64,000 bases of DNA from Motiliproteus sp965230185 (GTDB taxonomy: Bacteria; Pseudomonadota; Gammaproteobacteria; Pseudomonadales; Balneatricaceae), in NCBI GenBank assembly GCA_965230185.1, contig OZ245995.1, forward strand, positions 992,001 through 1,056,000. The letters are read 5' to 3'. Each line of letters begins with the position of its first letter. Positions within the stretch are counted from its first letter, which is position 1. A program made the position numbers and the translations under genes. Below are positions 43,824-51,874 of this stretch, in pieces. Under the pieces are notes generated by a model that was not told where the DNA came from, made no database searches, and saw only the letters and a list, made by a program, of their open reading frames with translations.

Positions 43824-45575
43824 TTATGAAGAACAGCTCATGTGTGACACGCCCCCGAGATTCCAGCACTCCGGCGGTTTCAATCGATAGTATTTATCTT
43901 CCACCGCCTTCGACTGCTCAGCGTAAGGCTGGGTAATCACAGCTTGTAGCTCTCTTATTGAATCGTAATCACCCCTGGCCGCGCGTTGATAAGCAGGTGC
44001 AAGCAACCACTCTCGCAAACTGTATTTAGGATTGACACGTTTCATCTGGATGGAAATATCTGCCATCAATCCTGCTTCCCGGGCATTGGCATCGCTTCGG
44101 TTAGTTATAAGCGATTTCCATTGAACCAGCCACTCAGACCAGCGCTTGTCCGTTTCTTCATCGGTATCTTTGTAGAAACTTTTTTTAAGTGGGCCAATGT
44201 CATTGGGCACCGACGACAGTTCGCGAAAGAAGATCGTGTAGTCAACGGAGGTTTGCACCATAAGTGTTACAAGTTCACCGAACAGCGATGGGACAAACTT
44301 TTCAAGTCCAAGTTTTGCAGACCACATCTCTTCCAGTTCCTTTTGCATGACTGCCGCAAAGCCACTGCGAATATCATCGAGTTGTTGCGATGCCTCCTTA
44401 TCGGAAGCCAGAAGCGGCTGCAACGCCGAACAGAACATCGCGAAATTACGTTCTGCCGCCGCGGGCTGATTCCAAAACGCAAAGTGCTGTCCACCACCGG
44501 TCCAGGGTTGGAAATAGGGGTCGAATATCTCACAGAACCCGAATGGACCAAAATCCAGCGTGAAGCCTCCCGCGGCGCAATTGTCACTGTTGAAATTGCC
44601 CTGACAGTAGCCGACACGGATCCAGTTCGTGACCAGCGAAGCTAAGCGAGCACGGAATTCACGTGCAAGCAGAACGACTTTCTCGGAAGTGCTGAGTTGG
44701 CTGTCGATGGCTTCGGCGTACTCACGACCAATTAAGTGTAAGACGATCTGTTCGAGTTCCTCCAATGCTGAGGGGTGTTCCCTCTTTCGGGCACGGCGAC
44801 CGAAAAGCTCAATCTGGCCAACCCGAAGGAACGACGGTGCAACACGCGTGGAGATCGCTACAGGTTCCTCAACGAGCATGTCGGGATCTTGTGATGTAGA
44901 GCCTTCAGAGTACCAGGGCCGCTGGACCTTCTCTGTTTTCGATACATATAAACTCAATGACCGTGAAGTCGGCACGTCAAGTGCGTGCATGTGTTCCTGA
45001 GCAAGGAACTCCCGGACACTCGAACGCAAAACGGCACGACCATCCGCGCCGCGGCAATAAGGTGTGCGACCACCGCCTTTGAGTTGCAATTCCCAGCGTC
45101 TGTCATTGAGGACAGCCTCAAGAACGGAAACGGCACGACCATCGCCATAGCCATTACCCGTTCGGAACGGGCACTGCTGAGTGTATTCGGTGCCGTAGAT
45201 GGAGAGCGCATAGCCTGTGGCCCAGCCCACCTTCCGTAACGGCGCCGGGACCTGCGAAAGGTCACCGCTGAACATCTGCACGAATCCCGCTGATTTTGCC
45301 AGGCTGTCAGAAAGGCCAAGTTCGTGGAAGAGATCTTTACTGTGTGCGATGTACTCGGGATCATCGAGTGGTGTGGGTTGTACGGGAACATAGTGCCCCG
45401 TAAACACTTGTCGTGGTGCATGATCTGCACCATCTACTGTCGCCTCCGGATCACAGGTAAGTGTATCCATAAGCGAGTAGCTGGCTCTTTTCGCGAGGTC
45501 GTCTAACGTCGAGACCGTTGAGGAGGTTTCCACGGTCTGTCTGTTTTTGGTCGGAAAAGCTGGGTCTGGAAACAT
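43824..45575 (-). CDS. selO: SelO-family protein adenylyltransferase (YdiU/UPF0061)
   Basis: Pseudokinase-fold enzyme that transfers AMP to Ser/Thr/Tyr of target proteins. About 583 residues from an ATG at 45575; an ATG at 45599 and a TTG at 45632 are in frame. Landmarks are WELQLKGGGRTPYCRGADGR, RAVLRSSVREFLAQEHMHAL, VPTSRSLSLYVS and the metal-site region VGYCQGNFNSDN then FTLDFGPFGFCEIFDPYF. QGNFNSDN replaces the HGVMNTDN of E. coli, suggesting a different SelO branch. The last three residues are Cys-Ser-Ser, matching the Sec-Ser-Ser tail of vertebrate SELENOO with Cys in place of selenocysteine. Base composition is closer to AT than in neighbours to the left. Confidence 0.92.
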   Translation of the reverse strand: MFPDPAFPTKNRQTVETSSTVSTLDDLAKRASYSLMDTLTCDPEATVDGADHAPRQVFTGHYVPVQPTPLDDPEYIAHSKDLFHELGLSDSLAKSAGFVQMFSGDLSQVPAPLRKVGWATGYALSIYGTEYTQQCPFRTGNGYGDGRAVSVLEAVLNDRRWELQLKGGGRTPYCRGADGRAVLRSSVREFLAQEHMHALDVPTSRSLSLYVSKTEKVQRPWYSEGSTSQDPDMLVEEPVAISTRVAPSFLRVGQIELFGRRARKREHPSALEELEQIVLHLIGREYAEAIDSQLSTSEKVVLLAREFRARLASLVTNWIRVGYCQGNFNSDNCAAGGFTLDFGPFGFCEIFDPYFQPWTGGGQHFAFWNQPAAAERNFAMFCSALQPLLASDKEASQQLDDIRSGFAAVMQKELEEMWSAKLGLEKFVPSLFGELVTLMVQTSVDYTIFFRELSSVPNDIGPLKKSFYKDTDEETDKRWSEWLVQWKSLITNRSDANAREAGLMADISIQMKRVNPKYSLREWLLAPAYQRAARGDYDSIRELQAVITQPYAEQSKAVEDKYYRLKPPECWNLGGVSHMSCSS

Positions 45576-45600
45576 ATTTTTACAATACCTCGAAAACATC

Positions 45601-45631
45601 TGACCAGAACAAGCATAGCGAGTTCTGGTCA
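45601..45631. promoter_or_regulatory. Inverted repeat upstream of selO
   Basis: Perfect 10-bp arms TGACCAGAAC and GTTCTGGTCA separated by 11 bases, 26 bases ahead of the chosen selO ATG. Position and form suit a repressor operator. No matching copy was seen elsewhere in the window. Confidence 0.5.
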
Positions 45632-46125
45632 AGAGGTTGTCAAACGATTCCCCTTAGCCTTGATTAACCTGAGCTACGGCGAATAGCTATTGCGCCAGGC
45701 CAGATAGCCTGTCGCTGGCCCCAAAACTGACGATCCCGTGGTAGCGGCGATACCTCCGGAAATGTACATCGGGATGCTGAGAGCGGATTCCAGTACAGAA
45801 TCATTTAGTGACAGCTTCCCCAAAGGGGCCACTCATGCGAAGCATTGTCCAATGCCGGGTGTCCTCCCAAAGCTGCCGCACGGAATCTCAGACCACTGCA
45901 ATCGCCCCAGGTAGCCAGGGGCAGGGAAGCGGACATTGATTTTGTTTCTCTCCACGTCAGGTAACGGCTGGAGCTGCGACAAAGTCCTCATCCCGTATGG
46001 GTCAGACCAGGTGAGAGCTTCTTAAGTAGTCGGCCTTATATTCCCTCTGGAAATGAGTGGGCTGTGACAAAACGGCAACAACAAAACATCAGCAAGCCGG
46101 CACTGCATCCGACTGGCGCAGTCAC
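45632..46125. other. Gene-free stretch between selO and hydrolase gene
   Basis: Nearly 500 bases without a supported coding frame, despite flanking genes being oriented the same way. Texture suggests decayed coding DNA. The selO promoter should lie at its left edge. Confidence 0.5.
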
Positions 46126-46968
46126 TTAAAGATTCGAAGCTGCCAAACTGCTGACATGCGTCTGGTTCTCCGGCTCTGCCTTGAGCGTGGCAATAAACTC
46201 GCTGACTATATTAACAATGGCCTCAGCGCGCTCCCGGTGAGGGACATGGTAGGTATCTGCGATAATTTCGCATCTTGAGTCACCACCGGAGAGTTTCGCG
46301 ATCATTTCAGGATGTCGGCTCGAACCATATTCATCGTGTACCCCATGAAGCGCGAGTGTGGGACAGGTGACCCGAGGCAGTATCGATTCCAGCGTCCATG
46401 CAGCAAATCCCGGATGGAGCCATGTATCGGTCCAGGCCTCAAGAACCCAGGATGCCTTCTCCCCGTGATATTTTTTCAGGCGTTCAACCTGCCTCTCGTC
46501 TTTGAACTGCTCTTTAGCAGCAGCAATGCTCTGAAGCGTTCTGTCTTCAGGAAATACCTGAGCTGACTCGGTGATCAAGGCCTCACAATCACCCGCGAAG
46601 TCTGCCGCGCAATTGACAGCCATGCCACCACCCACGCTGTGGCCAAACGCAATGAACCTTCTGAAGCCGAGTTGCTCACGAACGGCGGGGAAATATGCCC
46701 TTGCTTCATCGGCAATGAAATCCAGATCAAGCTTATCATCACGCTGATCCGATCTTCCAAAACCGAGCCTGTCGTAGGCAAAGACTTTGCGCCCAGTGGC
46801 AGCGCTTAGTTCCTCAGGAAAATTCCGCCACAACTCAACGCAACCCAATGAATCATGGAAAAGGATAATGGGGGGCGAACTATCCAGAGGGTTGGATTCC
46901 CACTGTCGGACAAATAGCTGCCCTTGAGGAACATCCAAATACTGGTCAACGACTTTGCAAATTGTCAT
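46126..46968 (-). CDS. Alpha/beta-fold hydrolase
   Basis: A 280-residue serine hydrolase. The nucleophile elbow is GHSVGG near residue 110, an oxyanion motif HDSLG lies near 38, the acid is in LHGVHDEYG near 220 and the histidine in TYHVPHRER near 248. FAYDRLGFGRSDQRDD is the usual dehalogenase/lipase-like stretch. There is no signal peptide. The substrate cannot be inferred. It is divergent from a GlxA-type regulator with 112 bases between starts, which suggests regulation by it. Confidence 0.88.
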   Translation of the reverse strand: MTICKVVDQYLDVPQGQLFVRQWESNPLDSSPPIILFHDSLGCVELWRNFPEELSAATGRKVFAYDRLGFGRSDQRDDKLDLDFIADEARAYFPAVREQLGFRRFIAFGHSVGGGMAVNCAADFAGDCEALITESAQVFPEDRTLQSIAAAKEQFKDERQVERLKKYHGEKASWVLEAWTDTWLHPGFAAWTLESILPRVTCPTLALHGVHDEYGSSRHPEMIAKLSGGDSRCEIIADTYHVPHRERAEAIVNIVSEFIATLKAEPENQTHVSSLAASNL

Positions 46969-47080
46969 ATTGTGTCCGAACTTACTTATAGATTCCCATG
47001 TATGCTATTAACAAAGGGCCTGTGAGGCGATATCTCATCGGGTCTTTTTATAGTCCGATTGGGTCAAACAAGGTTATGAA

Positions 47081-48052
47081 ATGCATATAACTCTTGTAGC
47101 GTACCGGCGTTGCTGGGCGATGAACCTTATGACAATCAGGGATTTTGTGCATATTGCATCATTGCTTGAGCGTAGGATCTATCAACAAGACAATATTTCC
47201 AGCTCTATCGTTTCGATAAGGGGGGCTGCAGTTAAAAGCGCCAGTGGAACCTATATCACCCCAGAAGGGCCTATAGAGGAGGTCAGAAACACCGACCTGA
47301 TCGTGATACCCGCCATAGAAGGAGGTGGACTGGATGAAAACATCGAACATGAAACGGAAATCACTCGGTGGTTAGTTGAGCAAAGATCGAAATCAGTACC
47401 GATCCTGGCGCTGAGCACGGGCGTGACGTTATTAGGCAAAAGCGGTTTGCTCGACCATCAGATCGTTTCAACCCATTGGGCCTTTGTGTCACGTTATAAA
47501 AAGCGATACCCAAATTGCCGCTTCACCTCCCATAGCTCTTTCATCGAATCAGACCGGATTTTTACCACTGGGAACTTGCTCGGTGGTCTCGATGCTATCT
47601 TGCATCACCTTGCTATGTATCGAGGAGATGCGTTCTCAAAGTTGTGCGCTGCGCACGGACTTCTAACCTCACCAGAGCACGCCGCACCAATACTTCCGGG
47701 ACGTAGAAATCATCTGGATATGGATATCGCCAAAGTTCAGGACTGGCTTGAAGAAAACCACCACGAAAACTTGTCCATTGATCGCGTGTCTGGCTTGTTC
47801 GGCTTTAGTGACACAGGATTAAAAAGGCGGTTGAAAAAAGCCACGGGACTTTCTTTCACCCAGTATATCCAGGCCGTAAGGGTTGAAAGGTCCAAGCGGC
47901 TACTGCTCTCCACTGTCATGAGCGTAAAGGAAATTTCCTATGCTGTAGGATACGAAAACCAAAGCTTTTTTATTCGATTGTTCGAGAAGCTGACAGGCTC
48001 CACTCCACGCCAATATAGAAAAGCAATCAAGTCTTCCATGGAGCCGGGATAG
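47081..48052 (+). CDS. GlxA-family AraC-type transcriptional regulator
   Basis: A 323-residue regulator. The N-terminal part (about 1-190) is a DJ-1/PfpI-like domain (DLIVIPAIEGGGLDENIEHE, ILALSTGVTLLGKSGLLDHQ), where the usual nucleophile cysteine position reads Ser-Thr, so it is a sensor and not an enzyme. The C-terminal AraC domain (about 215-320) has two helix-turn-helix units: LSIDRVSGLFGFSDTGLKRR and VKEISYAVGYENQSFFIRLF, then the family end TGSTPRQYRK. AAGG precedes the ATG at 47081. It is divergent from the hydrolase gene. Confidence 0.92.
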   Translation: MHITLVAYRRCWAMNLMTIRDFVHIASLLERRIYQQDNISSSIVSIRGAAVKSASGTYITPEGPIEEVRNTDLIVIPAIEGGGLDENIEHETEITRWLVEQRSKSVPILALSTGVTLLGKSGLLDHQIVSTHWAFVSRYKKRYPNCRFTSHSSFIESDRIFTTGNLLGGLDAILHHLAMYRGDAFSKLCAAHGLLTSPEHAAPILPGRRNHLDMDIAKVQDWLEENHHENLSIDRVSGLFGFSDTGLKRRLKKATGLSFTQYIQAVRVERSKRLLLSTVMSVKEISYAVGYENQSFFIRLFEKLTGSTPRQYRKAIKSSMEPG

Positions 48053-48602
48053 AGGAGCTATTGTTTCCCTGGAGTGACCGTTTCGTGCCCTCAAGGGACT
48101 CCCCGTCTTTGAAGGCCGGTGACTGCTTCAGAGAAATGTGAAGGACAGGGAGAAGTGATGGTGGGTTGATTCGCAGCGACTCCTTTGTGTTGTGAAGAGC
48201 CCCTGAGCCATGCCAGAAACTACCTCGCCTTAGTGGCCACATAGTGTCGGCAGCTGCCGCGTGGTTCATCCCCTGTTGATGTCGGTTTCAAGTCAGGAAC
48301 GGTCATCCGATGAAACTTTATTATCGGTGCTGATTCTCTATTTTCATCTCACACCAGGTACGCATCGAGCCGATTGAGCGAGGATCAGCACTGCACCTGT
48401 GGGGAATACTTCGCTACAAACCCAGCCGACAGAGGTGGCTTGCACATGCTGAACCGGCTATCAAACGGTGAATTAACCTTGGCGGCGCGACGTTGTTGCC
48501 TGAATTTGCTAAAGTCCGTCGCGAGTAACGTCGCACACCACAGTTTTGTTCGTGAAGACGCCCCGGGTTATTGCATATTTCAACGTATCAAAGAGGGTTA
48601 TG
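48053..48602. other. Gene-free stretch after the first GlxA-type regulator
   Basis: 550 bases with only short, unconvincing frames. No repeat, terminator or RNA structure was recognised. The promoter of the small membrane-protein gene should lie near its right end. Confidence 0.45.
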
Positions 48603-48866
48603 ATGCGCCTGTTTGCTAAAGCTTATCTTCTGCATCTGCTGGCGCGGCATTACGCCAAAGGCTATTATGCTGCCGGGATTGTTGCTTTTCTGGCCCTCTC
48701 CCTGGTGCAGGTCTTTCCCTTTCGCCATCTAGACGTCTGGCAGGATCATTCTGGTTGGACCCTGTTCTGGTCGGTATGGGATATCGGTTTTGTTTCCTTG
48801 CTGGCGCTGTCGGTGTGGCGGGTCGCCAGTGCGATCGATCGACATAACGAGTCGCAATCATCTTAA
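48603..48866 (+). CDS. Small two-helix membrane protein, function unknown
   Basis: An 87-residue protein starting at the second of two adjacent ATG codons (48600 and 48603), five bases after AGAGGG. Two hydrophobic helices are seen at about 20-38 (GYYAAGIVAFLALSLVQVF) and 52-72 (LFWSVWDIGFVSLLALSVW), separated by a short loop with FRHLDVWQDHSG. Positively charged residues precede helix 1. I recognise no family. The helices and ribosome site make it more likely real than chance. It stands alone in a sparse region. Confidence 0.6.
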   Translation: MRLFAKAYLLHLLARHYAKGYYAAGIVAFLALSLVQVFPFRHLDVWQDHSGWTLFWSVWDIGFVSLLALSVWRVASAIDRHNESQSS

Positions 48867-49266
48867 AGCGCCCTCCAGAAAAGGCATGGCGAAATATCCC
48901 CCGTTTTTGTTTCATTGCCCACATCAGGCTTCTCGTCATGAAGGGCCTTTGGTCACGGCTTTGACCCGTCCTTATGCCCAGGGCAGCAAAGTGCTCCGAA
49001 GCGACGAAGCTCTACCTGAAATTGATGCTTAAGCGATGCCTGCTAAGAGGATCGTGGTGGGGCCGCAATCGGAAACACTAGCCAACGGTGAAGTTGTGAA
49101 AAGGACACAACCGTAACAGCACTGGCTCCCGATATCGGCGGCTTCAGCGACAAAGGGGAAGCGGTTCAGGTTTGAATCGATTCCAGCTTAGGGTCCGGAT
49201 CTGGGCTCTTTGACGGAGGGAGCGTCCTGAAAGATGCTCTTGCCGGGATATTGCTCGCATCAGCTG
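48867..49266. other. Gene-free stretch upstream of the LysE-type gene end
   Basis: 400 bases with no supported frame, RNA or repeat. It resembles decayed coding sequence on inspection. Confidence 0.45.
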
Positions 49267-49878
49267 CTACCGGGCAGCCGGTAAGGCTGTTCCTATCAGA
49301 ACAAACAAACCACCGCATAACCGGTTGAATCGCTTTCCGCTGCGTTCGAGCAGAGGGCGGATGTTATGCGCAAGGCACGCCAGCAAGTACTCCACAAAAA
49401 ACTCAATCACAGCAAACGTCGTGGCCATGACGAAAAACTGTGGCAACAGATCACCCTGAGGATCGATGAACTGTGGCAGAAAGGCGCCGAAAAACAGCAG
49501 AACCTTGGGATTGGAGAGGGCAGAAAACAATCCCAGGCGAAATAAGACTGAATCTCTCTGCTCGGGTTCATTCCCGGTTGCTGCCAGATCCAGTCCGGGG
49601 GCGCGCCACAACTGGATGCCTAACCAGACCAGATAGCCTCCTCCCAGCCATTTAAGCACAGTGAGAGCATCGGACGATGCTTGTAGTAAAGCACTGATAC
49701 CAAACATTGATAAGCCGATCAGAAGGATGAATCCGATGACACTTCCACCGACAGTAAAGAGCGTCTTCCTGTGCCCGTAGAGCGCACCATGGGTAAGTGC
49801 CAGCAAACCGTTAGGGCCGGGGGACAGCGATAATCCGGTTACCGCCACTAAATAGATCAGCCATGTTTCCCACGCCAT
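49267..49878 (-). CDS. LysE/RhtB-family amino-acid exporter
   Basis: A 203-residue membrane exporter from the ATG at 49878, which has GAGGAAA just upstream; a longer frame begins 20 codons earlier but lacks such a site. The family signature SLSPGPNGLLALTHGALYGH lies at about 17-36, followed by LKWLGGGYLVWLGIQLWRAP near 88 and LFSALSNPKVLLFFGAFLPQ near 125. Six membrane segments are likely. Members export amino acids such as threonine, homoserine or lysine. It is divergent from a second GlxA-type regulator 121 bases away. Confidence 0.93.
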   Translation of the reverse strand: MAWETWLIYLVAVTGLSLSPGPNGLLALTHGALYGHRKTLFTVGGSVIGFILLIGLSMFGISALLQASSDALTVLKWLGGGYLVWLGIQLWRAPGLDLAATGNEPEQRDSVLFRLGLFSALSNPKVLLFFGAFLPQFIDPQGDLLPQFFVMATTFAVIEFFVEYLLACLAHNIRPLLERSGKRFNRLCGGLFVLIGTALPAAR

Positions 49879-49999
49879 CACTGTTTCCTCGGCCTGTTTG
49901 AGTATTCGGCTTAGTATATGTCGTGCATAGAAATCCATACGGTTATATATAGACTTATTACGGTAATATCAGGACGCTTTTTAGAACTCGGATGCCCCC

Positions 50000-51022
50000 A
50001 TGACACCTGATACGAGAGCCTTTTTCGATCCCCCTGCCAGGGAACGTGCGAGTGCGGTTCCGGATGTGCGATTTCTGCTGCTCCCTTTGCCTGAGTTCTC
50101 CATGCTGCCCTTCGGTGGATTCCTGGATAAGCTGCGCTTTTCCGCAGATGAGGCAGATTACAGTCAGCAGCGTCATTGCACCTGGCGAGTGCTTGGGCTG
50201 AAAGCGGGCTCAATCACCTCCAGCAGCGATATCGCTGTAGAAGTGCAGATTAGCGCGGAGGAAGTTCAACTGTCGGACTATGACTATCTCGTTGTATTTG
50301 GTAGCAGGACTGCGTGCAGAACCCTCGAGGCCACAGAAGGCTATACTGAACTGCTCCGAAAGGCGGCGGCGCAGGGTCTGACACTGGTCAGCATCGATAA
50401 CGCCTGTTTCTTACTGGCAGCCTGTGGGCTGCTGGAAGGCCACAAAGTGGCTCTGCATTGGCGACATGAGCAGGAATTCCGGACATTTTTCCCAGGAATC
50501 GAACTCTGTAGCGAGCAGTTGTACTGCTTCGACGGAAAGCGAATCACCTGCGGCGGTGGCAGTGCAGCGATAGATCTGGCTGTTGAATTGCTGGCTCGAC
50601 ACTGTGGTCGAACACGAGCGCTCAAAGGGCTGGCCGATATGCTGGTCGATGAAGCCAGGGGACAGCGACACCACCTCAGGTCGCTCGATGAAGACGCATC
50701 CCGGGAGCGGCATGCCGGACGGGCAATCAGTCTGATGCGAAACCTGTTGGCAGAGAAGAAAACAACCGATGAAATTGCAGCGATGGTGGGTATCAGCCGA
50801 AGGCAGCTCGACCGCTTGTTCAAGAGTCGCTTCGGACAGACGGCACATGGTTACTGGGCTGAGATGCGACTTCAACATGTTCGCTGGCGGCTGATAAATT
50901 CAAGCCACAGCTTATCAGTTCTGGCAGATGAGGTCGGGATTCAGGACGTCAGCTATCTCTGTAAGGTGATTCGTAAACGGTTCGGACTGAGTCCTGAGGC
51001 GTTAAGGAAACAACGCCTCTGA
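50000..51022 (+). CDS. GlxA-family AraC-type transcriptional regulator
   Basis: A 340-residue regulator of the same architecture as the one at 47081 but clearly different in sequence. DJ-1/PfpI-like domain at about 20-210 (DYLVVFGSRTACRTLEATEG, VSIDNACFLLAACGLLEG, ITCGGGSAAIDLAVELLARH) and AraC domain at about 235-338 (TTDEIAAMVGISRRQLDRLF, VLADEVGIQDVSYLCKVIRK, RFGLSPEALRKQR). Regulators of this group include GbdR and CdhR, which sense glycine betaine or carnitine. It may control the divergent LysE-type exporter, or the FAD/GcvT oxidoreductase 850 bases downstream. Confidence 0.92.
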   Translation: MTPDTRAFFDPPARERASAVPDVRFLLLPLPEFSMLPFGGFLDKLRFSADEADYSQQRHCTWRVLGLKAGSITSSSDIAVEVQISAEEVQLSDYDYLVVFGSRTACRTLEATEGYTELLRKAAAQGLTLVSIDNACFLLAACGLLEGHKVALHWRHEQEFRTFFPGIELCSEQLYCFDGKRITCGGGSAAIDLAVELLARHCGRTRALKGLADMLVDEARGQRHHLRSLDEDASRERHAGRAISLMRNLLAEKKTTDEIAAMVGISRRQLDRLFKSRFGQTAHGYWAEMRLQHVRWRLINSSHSLSVLADEVGIQDVSYLCKVIRKRFGLSPEALRKQRL

Positions 51023-51874
51023 CTGTTTTTAAAAAGTCTTCAATATCAGCGATCTTAATCATTCATCATTCTTTTGGTACTACTCCGTTTCTGGTGCCGG
51101 GTCCCGGGACACTCCTCCGAAAATTATCAGGCCCGGGGGCTATTCAGGTCGTCAGCAGGGTATCCGAAAGGATTCGGCACCGACTTGATCGGGAATATCG
51201 AAGTGTTCTGCATGTGCCCTTGACTGCACGGTAATCCGGGCAGGTATCAGCTCTGAAATACGGGACCCCTTCAGCCAGAAATCAGCAATTGGCGTATCTG
51301 CGATGGTGGGGAACTCCACGGCACCATTTATCAGATTCGGCTAAACGGGCCGGGGGCTGTTTTCAGGACACGATCCCGGGCTGGCTCCTCTGCTCTGAAT
51401 AAATCCGGCAATCAATCAGCATCTGCCATGTTCTGAAAACGTCGGTGGCAGGTCTCTATGCGTCAACAGCTCGGGAACCCGTCTCCTGGAGCTTGCCAGT
51501 TTTACTGGTCACGGTATTTTGTAGCCTTAGCTTGTCTGCTTTAGCTGACCGGAAGGGAAAGACAATACTCTGTTCTCACTACGGCAGAGCCGGCGGTGGC
51601 AATGCAGTCAGCCGCCCGAATGGAGCGGTGGACACAAAGTCATCGTCAAAGAGATGACTGCCGGACTGGCTCCTCGCTCGTGAAGATTAGCGGACATTAA
51701 GAGATCGGGGATTTTTATTGCTGCCTGAGGGTATGGAAGGGTCACCACTTACGAGGGTGCTGATCCTTTCTTTCTCTTTCCTCTTCTCTTTAGTTTCATC
51801 AGCCGGGGATGATGTCTGTTTCCTGCATAAGTTGTTGAAATATAATTTATATTGCACTCGTCTGGAGGATGGTA
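51023..51874. other. Long gene-free stretch upstream of the FAD/GcvT oxidoreductase
   Basis: 852 bases. It contains one minus-strand protein-like fragment (listed separately) and a plus-strand frame at 51445-51657 that begins with a signal-peptide-like stretch but ends abruptly and has no ribosome site. The remainder shows no structure I can name. It should hold the oxidoreductase promoter. Confidence 0.45.
51152..51345 (-). pseudogene. Possible gene remnant
   Basis: A minus-strand frame of about 63 codons, bounded by a TAG and a TGA and lacking any start codon near its beginning, reads like ordinary protein (for example EFPTIADTPIADFWLKGSR and EHFDIPDQVGAESFRIP). No family is recognised. 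It would be a decayed piece of a larger gene in a region with other decay. Confidence 0.3.

Noticed and set aside
43615..43869. 84-codon minus-strand frame after selO
   Set aside because: It overlaps the end of selO in another frame, has no ribosome site and no recognised family.
45632..46125. Integron or attC-like sites in the gene-poor region
   Set aside because: No inverted GTTRRRY/RYYYAAC pairs and no integrase gene were found.
51445..51657. 70-codon plus-strand frame with a signal-peptide-like start
   Set aside because: No ribosome site and an unstructured low-complexity C-terminus. It may be a relic, but I cannot support it as a gene.
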